Counted from the stretch's first letter, positions 49,008-57,863 are shown. The stretch: 64,000 nt of DNA from Candidatus Poribacteria bacterium (GCA_003635265.1 PYIZ01000040.1:1-64000), one strand, 5' to 3'. Notes: generated from the sequence alone by a model not told the origin. Numbers and translations: made by a program.

Positions 49008-49667
49008 TTATGAAAGGTTCGTGAGTTCGGACTCGCTCAAATACGGTCGGATTTTTTCTGCAAAATCAGCTATCGTCTCATCGACTGTCGCCGTGGAGGT
49101 ATCTAGCGTTATCTTGTTTTGAATCGACGAATTTTGGTGCGCTTCCTCGAATTTTTGCAACACATCTGAAATGTCCCCTTCAGGCACAACGGGGTATTTG
49201 TGGGGATTTTCTTTCATCCGCTTGGCAATGACTTCGGGAGAAGCCTTCACCAAGATAAGCACGGTTTCGGGTGCAAAGTTGAGGATACGCTGCTCAAGGC
49301 TTTGTGAAATCGTTTGCCTATCGCCCAATCCGCCCGGTCCTCCGTAACCGTAGTACAGCGGTCCGTATATCCCTTCTTCGATGTGGACACCAATTCCGAG
49401 AAAGTCCTCTCCCGATGAGGACTGGGCGGGTGTGTGATAGTATAAGTTGTGTCGCATTATAACCTCTGTCAGCCGCGGACTAAGCGCATCAAACTGAGCG
49501 ATTTCTTCCTCAGTGAGCCCTGGTCCATGTGGCTTGGTATCCGGCAGCTTGAAATGGTCGTGGATGAGGGTAAATTCCTTATCCATGGTTTCTTTAGTCC
49601 ATTCGTTAATTGCGTGGGCTAATGTCGTTGTGCCGCTGTATTCACAGCCGATCAGAATCAGTCTCAT
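49008..49667 (-). CDS. P-loop kinase-like protein with altered Walker A
   Basis: The 219-residue protein looks like a small nucleotide kinase: an N-terminal ILIGCEYSGTTT loop, a conserved His-Asp-His-Phe segment, and a LID-like Arg-Met-Lys-rich helix (ASPEVIAKRMKENPHKYPVV). In the P-loop G-x4-G-K-[ST] the usual Lys is Thr13 (GCEYSGTT), which should weaken or abolish ATP binding as normally understood. It may bind a different ligand or be inactive. GGAGG precedes the ATG. It lies between an aldo/keto reductase gene and a PhyH-HEAT gene. Confidence 0.6.
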   Translation of the reverse strand: MRLILIGCEYSGTTTLAHAINEWTKETMDKEFTLIHDHFKLPDTKPHGPGLTEEEIAQFDALSPRLTEVIMRHNLYYHTPAQSSSGEDFLGIGVHIEEGIYGPLYYGYGGPGGLGDRQTISQSLEQRILNFAPETVLILVKASPEVIAKRMKENPHKYPVVPEGDISDVLQKFEEAHQNSSIQNKITLDTSTATVDETIADFAEKIRPYLSESELTNLS

Positions 49668-49751
49668 TGTTTCCTCCGTTAGTTTTAGGTAGATAGGGAA
49701 TTGGTCCTAACAATTGTCCTTTCAAAGGCCCTGTCCAGCGATTAACATGCG

Positions 49752-50747
49752 TCAAGACAAATTTTGCGCCTGCTGTTTTCTGTAAGCTGCACTGGCAGCG
49801 TTCAGAGTCTCAATCGCTTCGTCGGGCAATACTATCTCTGTACCGGCAAAGTTGTCCTCAACATGTTCAGGACGTTCAGCACCAGCCAGTACGCTCGTCA
49901 CCTCTGGATGGGTCAGCACCCAAGCGACGCAAACCGTTCCACGACTCACGCGCAGATCCTGTGCCACTTCGTCCAGCACGTCTATCAGCCTCGCCAGCGG
50001 TGTATCTGGGTCGATATTACGCCCCGGCACAAGGTGTCCGGTATCCAAGGGGCTAAAGGCGAGTAGTCCCAGTCCTGATTTCCGCAACACAGGAAACATC
50101 TCTTGCTCCATTTGAACCACACGGAGATCGCCTGTATCGGTCAAGGATTCTCCTGCGATGTTATAGTAATCCTCGGTGCCTGCAATGGGCGATTTGCCCG
50201 TGTTTTGACCGAGTTTGACATATTCGCTCACCTGTGCGGTGCTATGGTTAGAGACACCCCAGTATCGAATCTTCCCTGACTGCACTAGCGCGTCCATCGA
50301 ATCGACGATTTCTGCTGCTGGGGTAACCTTATCCGGCTGATGGAGCAGGTAGAGATCGATATAGTCAGTCTGTAAGCGTCTGAGGCTACCTTCTGCCTGC
50401 TGGGCAAGAAAATCTCGAGTAAAACGTGCTGGCTCCCCCGGACTATCCTCTTTTTCTGGCGCGTATGATGCCGCAACTTTAGTGCAAATGACCACCTGAT
50501 CGCGTCTGTCTACAATCGCTTTTCCTAGAGTCTCTTCGGCACCGCCCCAACCGTAGGCGTTCGATGAATCGAAGAAATTTACGCCAACGTCAATACAGTG
50601 TTGCAGCACACGCAACCCCATTGGGTTATCCGCTGCTCGTGGGATATTCCGAAACGCAGTCCCCTGACAAAGGCGGGAGACGTACAAATCGGTTGGTCCA
50701 AAACGCACCAGATGTGGGGGACGCCCTTCGTCTGACTTTCCTTCCAT
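49752..50747 (-). CDS. Aldo/keto reductase
   Basis: The 331-residue protein has the catalytic D60, Y65, K90 and H136 (FFDSSNAYGWGG, VICTKV, LYLLHQPD), so it is a functional aldo/keto reductase of the YajO/L-glyceraldehyde reductase-like type. NADPH-dependent reduction of sugar aldehydes is likely but not shown. It is a different branch from the protein at 10428-11450. AAAGGGATGG precedes the ATG. Gaps to its neighbours are 34 and 84 nt, consistent with an operon. Confidence 0.85.
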   Translation of the reverse strand: MEGKSDEGRPPHLVRFGPTDLYVSRLCQGTAFRNIPRAADNPMGLRVLQHCIDVGVNFFDSSNAYGWGGAEETLGKAIVDRRDQVVICTKVAASYAPEKEDSPGEPARFTRDFLAQQAEGSLRRLQTDYIDLYLLHQPDKVTPAAEIVDSMDALVQSGKIRYWGVSNHSTAQVSEYVKLGQNTGKSPIAGTEDYYNIAGESLTDTGDLRVVQMEQEMFPVLRKSGLGLLAFSPLDTGHLVPGRNIDPDTPLARLIDVLDEVAQDLRVSRGTVCVAWVLTHPEVTSVLAGAERPEHVEDNFAGTEIVLPDEAIETLNAASAAYRKQQAQNLS

Positions 50748-50781
50748 TTATCCATCCCTTTCTGCAAATTCCGTTACAAGT

Positions 50782-51174
50782 TCAATCCTTGTTCAGATCC
50801 ATTATCACGCCATTGGAACGCTCAAAGTTATGCCGTTCATAAAAGGGAACAACGTGCTCCCCGCAACGCAGAAAAACCTCCTCTACTCCTGCCAACCGCT
50901 CGACTACCCGTTGCATCAATTCTGAACCGATGCCTGTTCCACGTTTCGATTCCTCTACGACCACATCATCGATCAATGCCCGGTAGATACCATCGGTTAG
51001 CACTCGGACAAAGCCGACAAGACGGTCACCTTCCCACGCCCCCAATGTGAGGGGTGTTCCTTCGAGCATTTTTTCGATGCCTTCAATACTCCTTTGGTCT
51101 GCCCAGCCCGTCTGCCGGAGCAGGCGCTGCAACTGTTCTAGTTCGATTTGTCTGTCAAAAGAATAGTCCATCAT
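50782..51174 (-). CDS. GNAT family N-acetyltransferase
   Basis: The 130-residue protein has the GNAT acetyl-CoA loop ESKRGTGIGSELM (about 75-87) and the preceding strand ALIDDVVVEE. It transfers an acetyl group from acetyl-CoA to an unknown amine. The length is minimal for the family. It follows the ceramidase-like gene by 39 nt and precedes the aldo/keto reductase by 34 nt. GGAGAGG lies upstream of the ATG. Confidence 0.85.
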   Translation of the reverse strand: MMDYSFDRQIELEQLQRLLRQTGWADQRSIEGIEKMLEGTPLTLGAWEGDRLVGFVRVLTDGIYRALIDDVVVEESKRGTGIGSELMQRVVERLAGVEEVFLRCGEHVVPFYERHNFERSNGVIMDLNKD

Positions 51175-51213
51175 ATCGATACCTCTCCGACTTTTCTTAA
51201 TTTTCTTCTACTG

Positions 51214-52524
51214 CTACGCTGCCAGTTGCTGAAGCATACGGAGGGATTCATCGACCATCCGCTCGCCGGTGCCTTCCTCTGCGTAGCTGTGCAGTCCCAT
51301 CCAAGTTTGATAGCCGCCGAGTTCGTGGGCTTCCCGATCGGGCAGATAGCCCATCCAATCGTTGGCGAGTGAGACGACGTAAGTGTGCTCAAACGGAGAG
51401 CGTTCCTTGAGATCAACACCTAAGCCTGTAAACAGTTCACCCGGCACACCGACAATGGCGACCTCACCAATAACCATCGCTATGAGTGTGGTTTCACGCA
51501 CCTGTCCTTGTTGGGGCGCAAGCGCCTGACGCATGTTTCGGAATACATTGATAGTGCTATCTGCGCCGTCCGGCACCCGTTTACGACAGTAGGAGGACAC
51601 CTTTTCGTCCTCCACAATTTCGTCAAACGTCCGAATCTTGAAGGTAAAGGGACGTTGAATAGACGCTAGTTTGTCCACGGGCATCAGCTTTGCCTGTCTC
51701 ATAGCGTTGGTAATTGCCCTTTTGAGTCGCCTAACCGCTTCGGATGGTGGCACCTCGGTGACATTGTGCGTCGAACCGAATGCGCCCGGCAGAAAGCACA
51801 CGCTCCCGCCCAACTCAGCTTCCAGTTCCTGTGCCGTTAAGCCGTAGAAACTGGGTGAGCGGACATCCCCGTTACAGGTGCCGATCGTATGGGTGGAATG
51901 GTTGTACATCAATGCCTGAAGTTGATCATCAGCATCACGGAAGGCGAAAACCGGTAGTTGTGGGTCGAAAGGACCGGTAGGGCGCACCGCATCTGTACCA
52001 GGACCCACCCACCAGATCGTGCCATCAGCGAGCAGTAGGCGGCTATTCCCACCAATGGTCCTCTCTTCACCTTGATGAAAGTAGAAATAGGATTCGTTTT
52101 CGCTTAAGTTCGCATCTGCCTGTTGAACAGCTTTGACAATTCCTTCACGTAAACGTTGGCAAAATACCTCGTCGCGACCGTAACCGTGCACGGCTATGGT
52201 ACTCGGTGAGTGATGCGTATGTGTAGCACTAATCAGGATGTTGGCAGGCGATATGCCGGTCGTCTGTTCAATCTCGGAGACTACGGCATCAACGTCATCG
52301 CGTTCCACAACAATAACATCGCAAACGACAATGGCAAGTTTGGGAGACGGTGGCTTTTCAATCACAATAGCTACCGCCCTCAATTCACCTTCTTGACCCT
52401 TGACATGCCTCGGCAGTATGCTGCCAGCGACGATCATGGAATCGTCAGCCTGAAGATTCACACTGCCCGTGCCTACATGTAAAGAAGGAAGTCCTCTCTC
52501 TCCGGCAACTGTCGTTGATTCCAT
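51214..52524 (-). CDS. Neutral/alkaline non-lysosomal ceramidase-like protein
   Basis: The 436-residue product (ATG at 52524) resembles the neutral ceramidase N-terminal domain: an early G-x-V-N segment, a SATHTHHSPS motif (HTH zinc-type ligands), YNHSTHTIGT and CFLPGAFGSTH. True ceramidases have a longer C-terminal domain and a signal peptide; neither is seen here, so a cytoplasmic amidase or esterase of a related type is possible. An in-frame start at 52596 exists, but GGAG lies 8 nt before the chosen ATG and the homologous part begins there. It shares a transcript with the GNAT gene. Confidence 0.65.
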   Translation of the reverse strand: MESTTVAGERGLPSLHVGTGSVNLQADDSMIVAGSILPRHVKGQEGELRAVAIVIEKPPSPKLAIVVCDVIVVERDDVDAVVSEIEQTTGISPANILISATHTHHSPSTIAVHGYGRDEVFCQRLREGIVKAVQQADANLSENESYFYFHQGEERTIGGNSRLLLADGTIWWVGPGTDAVRPTGPFDPQLPVFAFRDADDQLQALMYNHSTHTIGTCNGDVRSPSFYGLTAQELEAELGGSVCFLPGAFGSTHNVTEVPPSEAVRRLKRAITNAMRQAKLMPVDKLASIQRPFTFKIRTFDEIVEDEKVSSYCRKRVPDGADSTINVFRNMRQALAPQQGQVRETTLIAMVIGEVAIVGVPGELFTGLGVDLKERSPFEHTYVVSLANDWMGYLPDREAHELGGYQTWMGLHSYAEEGTGERMVDESLRMLQQLAA

Positions 52525-52568
52525 CAGGTTGTCTCCAAATAAAACAGTGAATGCTTGAAACGCAACAA

Positions 52569-53366
52569 CTATCGGTTCGCCTTTAGTTCTCCCCACGTCG
52601 TTGTCAGCTTGGCTGCGGGGGAAACTGATAACTCACTCACAAACTCATTCATATCTAGGTTAGGTATATTCTCGCCCGTGATGACCACGTTATCGAAGCG
52701 AACCTCTGCATTTCTGACATACAACGCCGCTCCGCCTGTGTTTAGCCGTTTTCCCTCTTTGAGTATAGTTTTGAGCTCAAACTCGCATAGTGGGGTATCA
52801 TCAATGGACGCGTCGTAAAGTGTCGTGATAGCACCTATGGGGGAGGAACGGATTTTCAGCGTATACCACTTTTTTGGCTCAATTATAAAGCTGCCTCTAT
52901 CCGGTCCTCTTTGATAGACAGGAGGTAGCCAGACCTCACACCCTTTGGTTTTCCAACCATCATTTCCGCGATGGGGTTCCTGATTCGACAGATAGACTCC
53001 AACCCATTGATTTTTTTCAAGCTTCATTGTACCTGTCTGAGCAACGTCAGAATCAATTGCGATTCCAAGGGCAGGCATCCAACCGCCTGAGCAGATAGAG
53101 AATGTCCGTTTGAGTGAGAACTGTGCCGAAAACTCATAATCGCTCCACGTCTCATCGCCAATTCCCAATGCGGGACCTTCATAACAGAAATTTTTAGAGG
53201 TAAAAACCAATTCACCCTGCTCCACAGTCCACTCTGCGTGTTCAGGGAAGAGAAATCTTGACGGTCTCCAACCATCAAAATCACCGTCCTCAAAGTCGTC
53301 GGTGAGTGTTCCCGCCCACAGTGATGATGATATTAAAACTGCCAAGAAAATCGATATCCATTTCAT
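52569..53366 (-). CDS. Secreted concanavalin-like/DUF1080-type protein
   Basis: The 265-residue protein begins with a cleavable signal peptide (KWISIFLAVLISSSLWA) and an early DDFEDGDFDGW motif, typical of LamG/DUF1080-like jelly-roll domains that bind or cut carbohydrates. Other conserved features are YEFSAQF, WYTLKIR and a C-terminal VRFDNVVITGEN. The start at the ATG 53366 is preferred over an upstream GTG because AGGTG lies 7 nt before it. It is 57 nt from the next gene of the cluster. The substrate is not known. Confidence 0.75.
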   Translation of the reverse strand: MKWISIFLAVLISSSLWAGTLTDDFEDGDFDGWRPSRFLFPEHAEWTVEQGELVFTSKNFCYEGPALGIGDETWSDYEFSAQFSLKRTFSICSGGWMPALGIAIDSDVAQTGTMKLEKNQWVGVYLSNQEPHRGNDGWKTKGCEVWLPPVYQRGPDRGSFIIEPKKWYTLKIRSSPIGAITTLYDASIDDTPLCEFELKTILKEGKRLNTGGAALYVRNAEVRFDNVVITGENIPNLDMNEFVSELSVSPAAKLTTTWGELKANR

Positions 53367-53432
53367 GTAGGTCACCTAGCCCTTTTAGCTAAAGCAGATG
53401 TTTTCTCAACTTTGTTCATCTTGGTGAAATCT

Positions 53433-55049
53433 TTAATAGTCAATCGGTTCTCGCCCAAAGTGACGGTGGAGACGGTATCGGATGTCGCAATCGACATCGT
53501 AGACCTCAAAGGGATTCTCAATATTTGAATCTCGCTTCAACAGCGTGATGTGCACCGTGTTATGTCCCGGCTTCGGATAATACTCAGGAGGCAGTTGATA
53601 TTTATACACCTGTCCGTAGGGACCTACAGCCCCGGTGCTTATTAGGCGATAGTTCAAGTCCTCTATATCTAGCATGGAATCCGGCAACGGTTGACCGTTA
53701 AGTTCAATTCGGGTTTCGTTCAGGGTAGGCTCAATCCCTATCATACGTATCCGTAGTTGAACCGATTCAACCCTTCCTAGTGCACCCCATTTTTGCAGTT
53801 CATCGCTTATCCGCAGGCGTACTTCGACCGATTCTCCTTCAATCAATGTCTGCGGGAGGGAAGGTGCCACACCGGGCGCCCAACCCACACCTTTGGTCAC
53901 ACCCTGCGTCTCAGAGCGAACGCGGTAGAGTTTGTCAGCTGTCTCCAACATTTCGGGATGTCCCAACAGCCGTAGAGTCTGGTACTCATCGTGCGTCCAG
54001 GGCCAACCGTTGGGCGTCCAGTGGGCATCCCCTATCCCGAAACCATCCGCGCCTTGGGCGTACGCATTCGCAGCGGCAGCCCAGATCATCGGTGGGGTGG
54101 CGTACTGTTTCAGCTGCCTGCCGAGCACGTTTTGGAAGGACGCAAGCACCCGGCATTGAGTGCCACTGACTAACGCTACCGCACCTGAGAGATCGGGATC
54201 CTGATCCACAGGTCCCTGCGTGAGTCCGGGTTGACAGATTAGACCATCCACCAATCCCTCCGAAACCCAAAGCGGAACATCGTATCCAAGGGCACGCCAA
54301 GCGTCTGGATGTGCCGGGATACGAGCATAAATCCGTTTACGACGCCCCTGATCCGCTTCAGCGTTCCGAGCGACTGCGCGCAGGTCGCGTATCCATTGGG
54401 TCATAATCGGTGCGAGTTCATCGACCTCGTCGAACCGACAAAACGGAACAAAATCGGTCATGTTCAATTCAATGCCGTCGGTTTCGTAGTGGGCAAGTAA
54501 TTCCTCGGAAACCTGAAAACGGTCCTCCCGAACCTCCGGATGCAAAAAGCTGAACCGCGTCGTTGATGCGTCTGATGCCCGCGGATCATCCTCCACTCCC
54601 ACCTGAAACTCTGGATGCTCGTACACAAAGTCGGACTTGCGACCCAATCCGCCGTCGGTCGCTCTATCTCCGCCAGAGAGGGTGACCGGGTTGCTGGGAA
54701 TGAACCAGATCCCTTTTTCGTGGCAGCGATCGCAGAGCAGCTTCAGCGGGTCGTAACCGTCGGCGATCAGTTGATGGATGTTTCGTCCGGCACGATACCA
54801 GACCGTATGCGTCCATTTGACGACGTTATCGCCCCACTTCTGTGCCACGCGGCTGTCATACATGGTCACGCCTCCCTCAAGCACCGCGAAGTATATCAGG
54901 GTATCTACACCGCTGTCCGCCAGTTGATCTACGTTGTAGGTGAAGTCTGAGGGTTCGAGGGGCGGTTCAAATTGGTAAAGGCTCGCAGCGTGCCGTCCAT
55001 CGTCGAACATGAAAACGTGGGGCTCGTCCAAGGAGTGTCTACGTCTCAT
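53433..55049 (-). CDS. Glycoside-hydrolase-like TIM-barrel protein (paralogue of the 4655-6214 product)
   Basis: The 538-residue protein shows barrel features: DTLIYFAVLEGG, GIWFIPSNPVTL, GIELNMTDFVPF (a counterpart of DGFELDYIRHP in the paralogue), VDGLICQPG and QGADGFGIGDAHW. The C-terminal 130 residues resemble the beta-sandwich of the paralogue (RIELNGQPLP, with IPLE-like spacing). There is no signal peptide. The early HSLDEPHVFMFDDGRHAA suggests a clan with a conserved Asp pair. Function is inferred as glycan hydrolysis. It follows the PhyH gene in one operon with the jelly-roll protein after it. Confidence 0.65.
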   Translation of the reverse strand: MRRRHSLDEPHVFMFDDGRHAASLYQFEPPLEPSDFTYNVDQLADSGVDTLIYFAVLEGGVTMYDSRVAQKWGDNVVKWTHTVWYRAGRNIHQLIADGYDPLKLLCDRCHEKGIWFIPSNPVTLSGGDRATDGGLGRKSDFVYEHPEFQVGVEDDPRASDASTTRFSFLHPEVREDRFQVSEELLAHYETDGIELNMTDFVPFCRFDEVDELAPIMTQWIRDLRAVARNAEADQGRRKRIYARIPAHPDAWRALGYDVPLWVSEGLVDGLICQPGLTQGPVDQDPDLSGAVALVSGTQCRVLASFQNVLGRQLKQYATPPMIWAAAANAYAQGADGFGIGDAHWTPNGWPWTHDEYQTLRLLGHPEMLETADKLYRVRSETQGVTKGVGWAPGVAPSLPQTLIEGESVEVRLRISDELQKWGALGRVESVQLRIRMIGIEPTLNETRIELNGQPLPDSMLDIEDLNYRLISTGAVGPYGQVYKYQLPPEYYPKPGHNTVHITLLKRDSNIENPFEVYDVDCDIRYRLHRHFGREPIDY

Positions 55050-55083
55050 AGCGGTTCGCCTTTCCGGTAGAAGGATTCAAGAT

Positions 55084-55860
55084 TCATGCGGATGGGGGAT
55101 CAAAGGCTGCCAAGTAAGTTCGCGTCGTCTTGTTGAGGTTACCGTAAAACGCTCGTACTTCCGGATCCGGATCGTGACGCGAGAATCGAGGCGGTATTAT
55201 AGAGCAGTCGCTCAAGTAAGGGCGAAAACGGTGCCCATAATAGGCTTGCACCGTTTTCCGCTCTCGTTGTGTGACGCGAAGTGTTGCCGTATGCGGAACA
55301 GCGATGTTGAAAAGTGCGACAGTGCCTGCGGGTCCGTGGAGGTCTACGGTTCCGTTGCGCTCGACATTCTCTGCGACCTCCACAATCGGGTCATCCACGG
55401 ATTCCGGCGAAATAGAGAAGCAGTGTGTCCCTTCATCGACATCGGTGAGATAGACCATCAGTTGTATGTAGTCCATCCGAAGCGGATGCTCCTCCCAATG
55501 CGGCTTGTCACGATGGAAGCCTTGGTGAGGTTCGCCATTATAAGCTCCCATGTGGCGCAGACAGATTTCGCCGAAGCAGACGGGACCGCCCATGAAAAAT
55601 TCAATCGCCGGTAGAATCTTGGGATGGCGGAGGAGTTGGTCAAATTCCGGTGAGGTGACTAACGCATTACAATTTCGCGTCTGGTTGGCAAAAGGATGCC
55701 AACAATTCGGATGGCCAAACTCCTTGCGGTCGCGGTCATAAATTTCACGGAAGTATATTACTTCATCGGGCGTGAGGGTATCTTTGAGAACAACATAACC
55801 GTTCTTGCGGAAATGTGGGAGGAGTGCTTGGAAGTCATCTGGCGTTTGGGTGTCGGTCAT
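55084..55860 (-). CDS. Phytanoyl-CoA dioxygenase (PhyH) family protein
   Basis: The 258-residue Fe(II)/2-oxoglutarate dioxygenase has the iron ligands H116-x-D118 (FHRDKP) and H190 (VPHTATLR), and a long N-terminal NGYVVLKDTLTPDEV stretch typical of PhyH. It lacks the HEAT repeats of the other copy. I chose the ATG at 55860 because GAGGAA precedes it; a longer frame from 55947 crosses a palindromic repeat and is not credible. The repeat at 55876-55905 lies directly upstream of the ribosome binding site. The next gene begins 34 nt after its stop. Confidence 0.8.
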   Translation of the reverse strand: MTDTQTPDDFQALLPHFRKNGYVVLKDTLTPDEVIYFREIYDRDRKEFGHPNCWHPFANQTRNCNALVTSPEFDQLLRHPKILPAIEFFMGGPVCFGEICLRHMGAYNGEPHQGFHRDKPHWEEHPLRMDYIQLMVYLTDVDEGTHCFSISPESVDDPIVEVAENVERNGTVDLHGPAGTVALFNIAVPHTATLRVTQRERKTVQAYYGHRFRPYLSDCSIIPPRFSRHDPDPEVRAFYGNLNKTTRTYLAAFDPPSA

Positions 55861-55875
55861 TCGTTCTTCCTCAAA

Positions 55876-55905
55876 AGTAGTAGGCACACGCCGTGTGCCG
55901 TAACT
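55876..55905 (-). repeat. Palindromic repeat copy A in the leader of the PhyH gene
   Basis: A 30-bp unit with the 7-bp stem GGCACAC / GTGTGCC and loop GCC on the plus strand, flanked by AGTAGTA and GTAACT. It matches copy B (57081-57110) at 27 of 30 positions, and two of the three differences compensate each other within the stem. A second imperfect hairpin (GAACAAGGT/ACCTCGTTC) follows at about 55910-55933. Confidence 0.7.
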
Positions 55906-55970
55906 CTGTGAACAAGGTTTCTGACCTCGTTCGTGCACAGTATCCAATTAATTCTATAATCTACCATAAA

Positions 55971-57059
55971 TCATTCGTTCATCATCACCTGTGCGGGGTT
56001 GATAGCACCATATTTGCCTTTGTTTGCAGTAATCTCAAAGGCTTTAGGGACGGACTCGATGCCGGATAAAACATGGTTGATGGTCGGTTTTAGGCGAATC
56101 CGTCCGGAGGCGACCAACCGCACCGTGTGTTCTAGGTGCGCCAGTGTGCTGATGTCTGGGAACAGACATCGGAGACTCCGTTCTCGTAGTGCGTCAACAT
56201 CAAGTTCCATCGGATGGCCAAACCACGAAACGATGTTTAATTTTCCGCCTGATCGCACGGCTGCGATGGCTTGTGTCAGCGTTTTCGTCCCCGACAAGCC
56301 CTGCTTCGGACTGCCACCCGCGCATTCAAAAACCACATCCGCACCGTTTCCGTCCGTCAATGTCTGAATCACCTCAACGGGATCGTCTCGGCTCGCGTCG
56401 ATGCTGTGGTCAGCACCCAACTCCACAGAGACTTGGCACGCTTCCTCTCGGACATCTACGGTAATCAACTGCCCCGCACCGCTCGCACGAGCGACCTGCA
56501 TACACTCAAGCCCCATGCTACCCTGACCGAAGATAGCCACGGTATCCCCAATACGTATCTCCGCCGTGTCCACCGCTGCGAGGCTGTCGGAAAGTGACTG
56601 TAGACATGCTGCCTCGCTATCAGAAATTCGGTCGTCCACCTTTGTCAAAGCGATTTCAGGCAGGAGGGCAAACTCGGAGAAGCAACCGGGCAGCTGAAAA
56701 CCGATAATCGGGCCGCGCCGACAGTCGTTCCCGCGTTCCGATAGACAAAGGGAGCATTCGCCACAGGGCAACTTGGCACGGGCTGCCACACGGTCTCCGG
56801 GCTGGAATTGTGAATCCCCATCTGCTTCCACGATTTGGGCGCAGAACTCGTGCCCGAATAATCGTATCGGCGCCTCGGTCTCCAATCGGTATTTAATCTG
56901 CTCGTAAGCGAGGGTAGGAATACCGTAAGCCAGTTGTGCTTCGGTCACGGAAGGTTGCACACAGAGGATCTCTGCGATCACATGCCCCTCACGCCGAATT
57001 GGGTCGGGGACCTCGTCCAACCGCATATCGTTAAATCCATAAAAACGCCACGCTTTCAT
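55971..57059 (-). CDS. Medium-chain (zinc) alcohol dehydrogenase-like protein
   Basis: The 362-residue protein has H70-E71 (LFGHEF), the structural-zinc lobe C99-x2-C102-x2-C105-x7-C113 and the Rossmann motif AIFGQGSMGLECMQVA followed by VDVREEACQVSVELGAD. Where most members carry the catalytic zinc Cys (usually in a GICGSD-type motif) this one reads CVQPSVTEAQ, so the catalytic ligand may differ. The family oxidises alcohols or sugars with NAD(P). GGAGAGG stands before the ATG, and repeat copy B lies just upstream. It heads the minus-strand gene series. Confidence 0.8.
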   Translation of the reverse strand: MKAWRFYGFNDMRLDEVPDPIRREGHVIAEILCVQPSVTEAQLAYGIPTLAYEQIKYRLETEAPIRLFGHEFCAQIVEADGDSQFQPGDRVAARAKLPCGECSLCLSERGNDCRRGPIIGFQLPGCFSEFALLPEIALTKVDDRISDSEAACLQSLSDSLAAVDTAEIRIGDTVAIFGQGSMGLECMQVARASGAGQLITVDVREEACQVSVELGADHSIDASRDDPVEVIQTLTDGNGADVVFECAGGSPKQGLSGTKTLTQAIAAVRSGGKLNIVSWFGHPMELDVDALRERSLRCLFPDISTLAHLEHTVRLVASGRIRLKPTINHVLSGIESVPKAFEITANKGKYGAINPAQVMMNE

Positions 57060-57080
57060 CTAAAACCTCTCCGATTTGCT

Positions 57081-57110
57081 AGTAGTAGGCATACTCCGTA
57101 TGCCGTAACT
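57081..57110 (-). repeat. Palindromic repeat copy B in the leader of the dehydrogenase gene
   Basis: Same 30-bp unit as copy A, with stem GGCATAC / GTATGCC and loop TCC. It ends 22 nt upstream of the ATG, just before the Shine-Dalgarno. The C-to-T change in one arm is matched by a G-to-A change in the other. Confidence 0.7.
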
Positions 57111-57149
57111 TGCACACATATCCGTAGCTCCAGCAAAGTTAATTCGTAG

Positions 57150-57169
57150 GGAACGCAGATCTGCGTTCC
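57150..57169. repeat. 20-bp perfect palindrome
   Basis: GGAACGCAGATCTGCGTTCC lies 40 bp from copy B in the gap between the dehydrogenase and the DprA-like gene. It may be an operator or the fragment of another dispersed repeat. Confidence 0.5.
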
Positions 57170-57194
57170 GTTTCTTCTTATACATTATTATATT

Positions 57195-57833
57195 TCAGGG
57201 ACAAAAATCCTCTATCCGCTGCGCCCCGCATTGAAAAAGCGATCTGTTTGCTGGCACATCAAAGGTGAACAAGGGTTTGCCCCATTCCGATATCTGCTGT
57301 GCGAATTGCAGCGTCTTGCTACCTTCCGAGGCATGGGCGATACATATCTTGTCCGCAAGTGCCGCAACAAATGTGTTGCGTTGACTCGCCAATACTGCGG
57401 TCGATCGCCGATGTTTGCTATCAAAGATGGACAGGAGTAACAGACGGCCCTCCGCTAACGCCTCTTTCCACTCTGGGTTCAGCCGCATGTTTTCGATACT
57501 CCGGGCGGGACATAGGATAATCGGTTGTGAGCCTCGCAACAGGACGCGAAGGCATTCCTTTTCAACTGGGGAGTGATACCCTCCGATGGTGGGCCTCCCT
57601 GATTCACGGAATTGTTGAGCCAATTCATGCGCTTTCAAGATAATCTGACCGGGACATCTGCTCGAACAAAACAGTGCCCAGAGGTCTCCGTTTAGGTGAG
57701 CCTGCTGATTCGTCAAGAGAGCGATATTCCCCCGCGCCCAGATAGTTTCTGGGGCATCTGTTTTCAAATACCTTTTCAGCTGCGTTGGGTAATTGGGATG
57801 CGTTTGTGTGATGCGTTCAATTGGATGTGTCAC
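57195..57833 (-). CDS. DprA/Smf-like (SLOG fold) protein, short form
   Basis: The 212-residue protein resembles the Rossmann-like core of DprA: an N-terminal YPTQLKRYL segment with APETIWARGNIALL, SSRCPG where DprA has its GSR motif, then LAQQFRESGRPTIGGYHSPVEKECLRVLL and a final strand GKPLFTFDVPA. DprA loads RecA on incoming DNA, but this copy is about one third shorter and the canonical Gly-Ser-Arg pocket is changed to SSRC. SLOG-type proteins of this sort also occur as sensors in conflict systems, which fits the neighbourhood. The start is a GTG; it lies 30 nt after the PIN-like gene on the same strand. Confidence 0.6.
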   Translation of the reverse strand: MTHPIERITQTHPNYPTQLKRYLKTDAPETIWARGNIALLTNQQAHLNGDLWALFCSSRCPGQIILKAHELAQQFRESGRPTIGGYHSPVEKECLRVLLRGSQPIILCPARSIENMRLNPEWKEALAEGRLLLLSIFDSKHRRSTAVLASQRNTFVAALADKICIAHASEGSKTLQFAQQISEWGKPLFTFDVPANRSLFQCGAQRIEDFCP

Positions 57834-57863
57834 TTCCGAGTCTCATACGAATGCTACGCTAAA

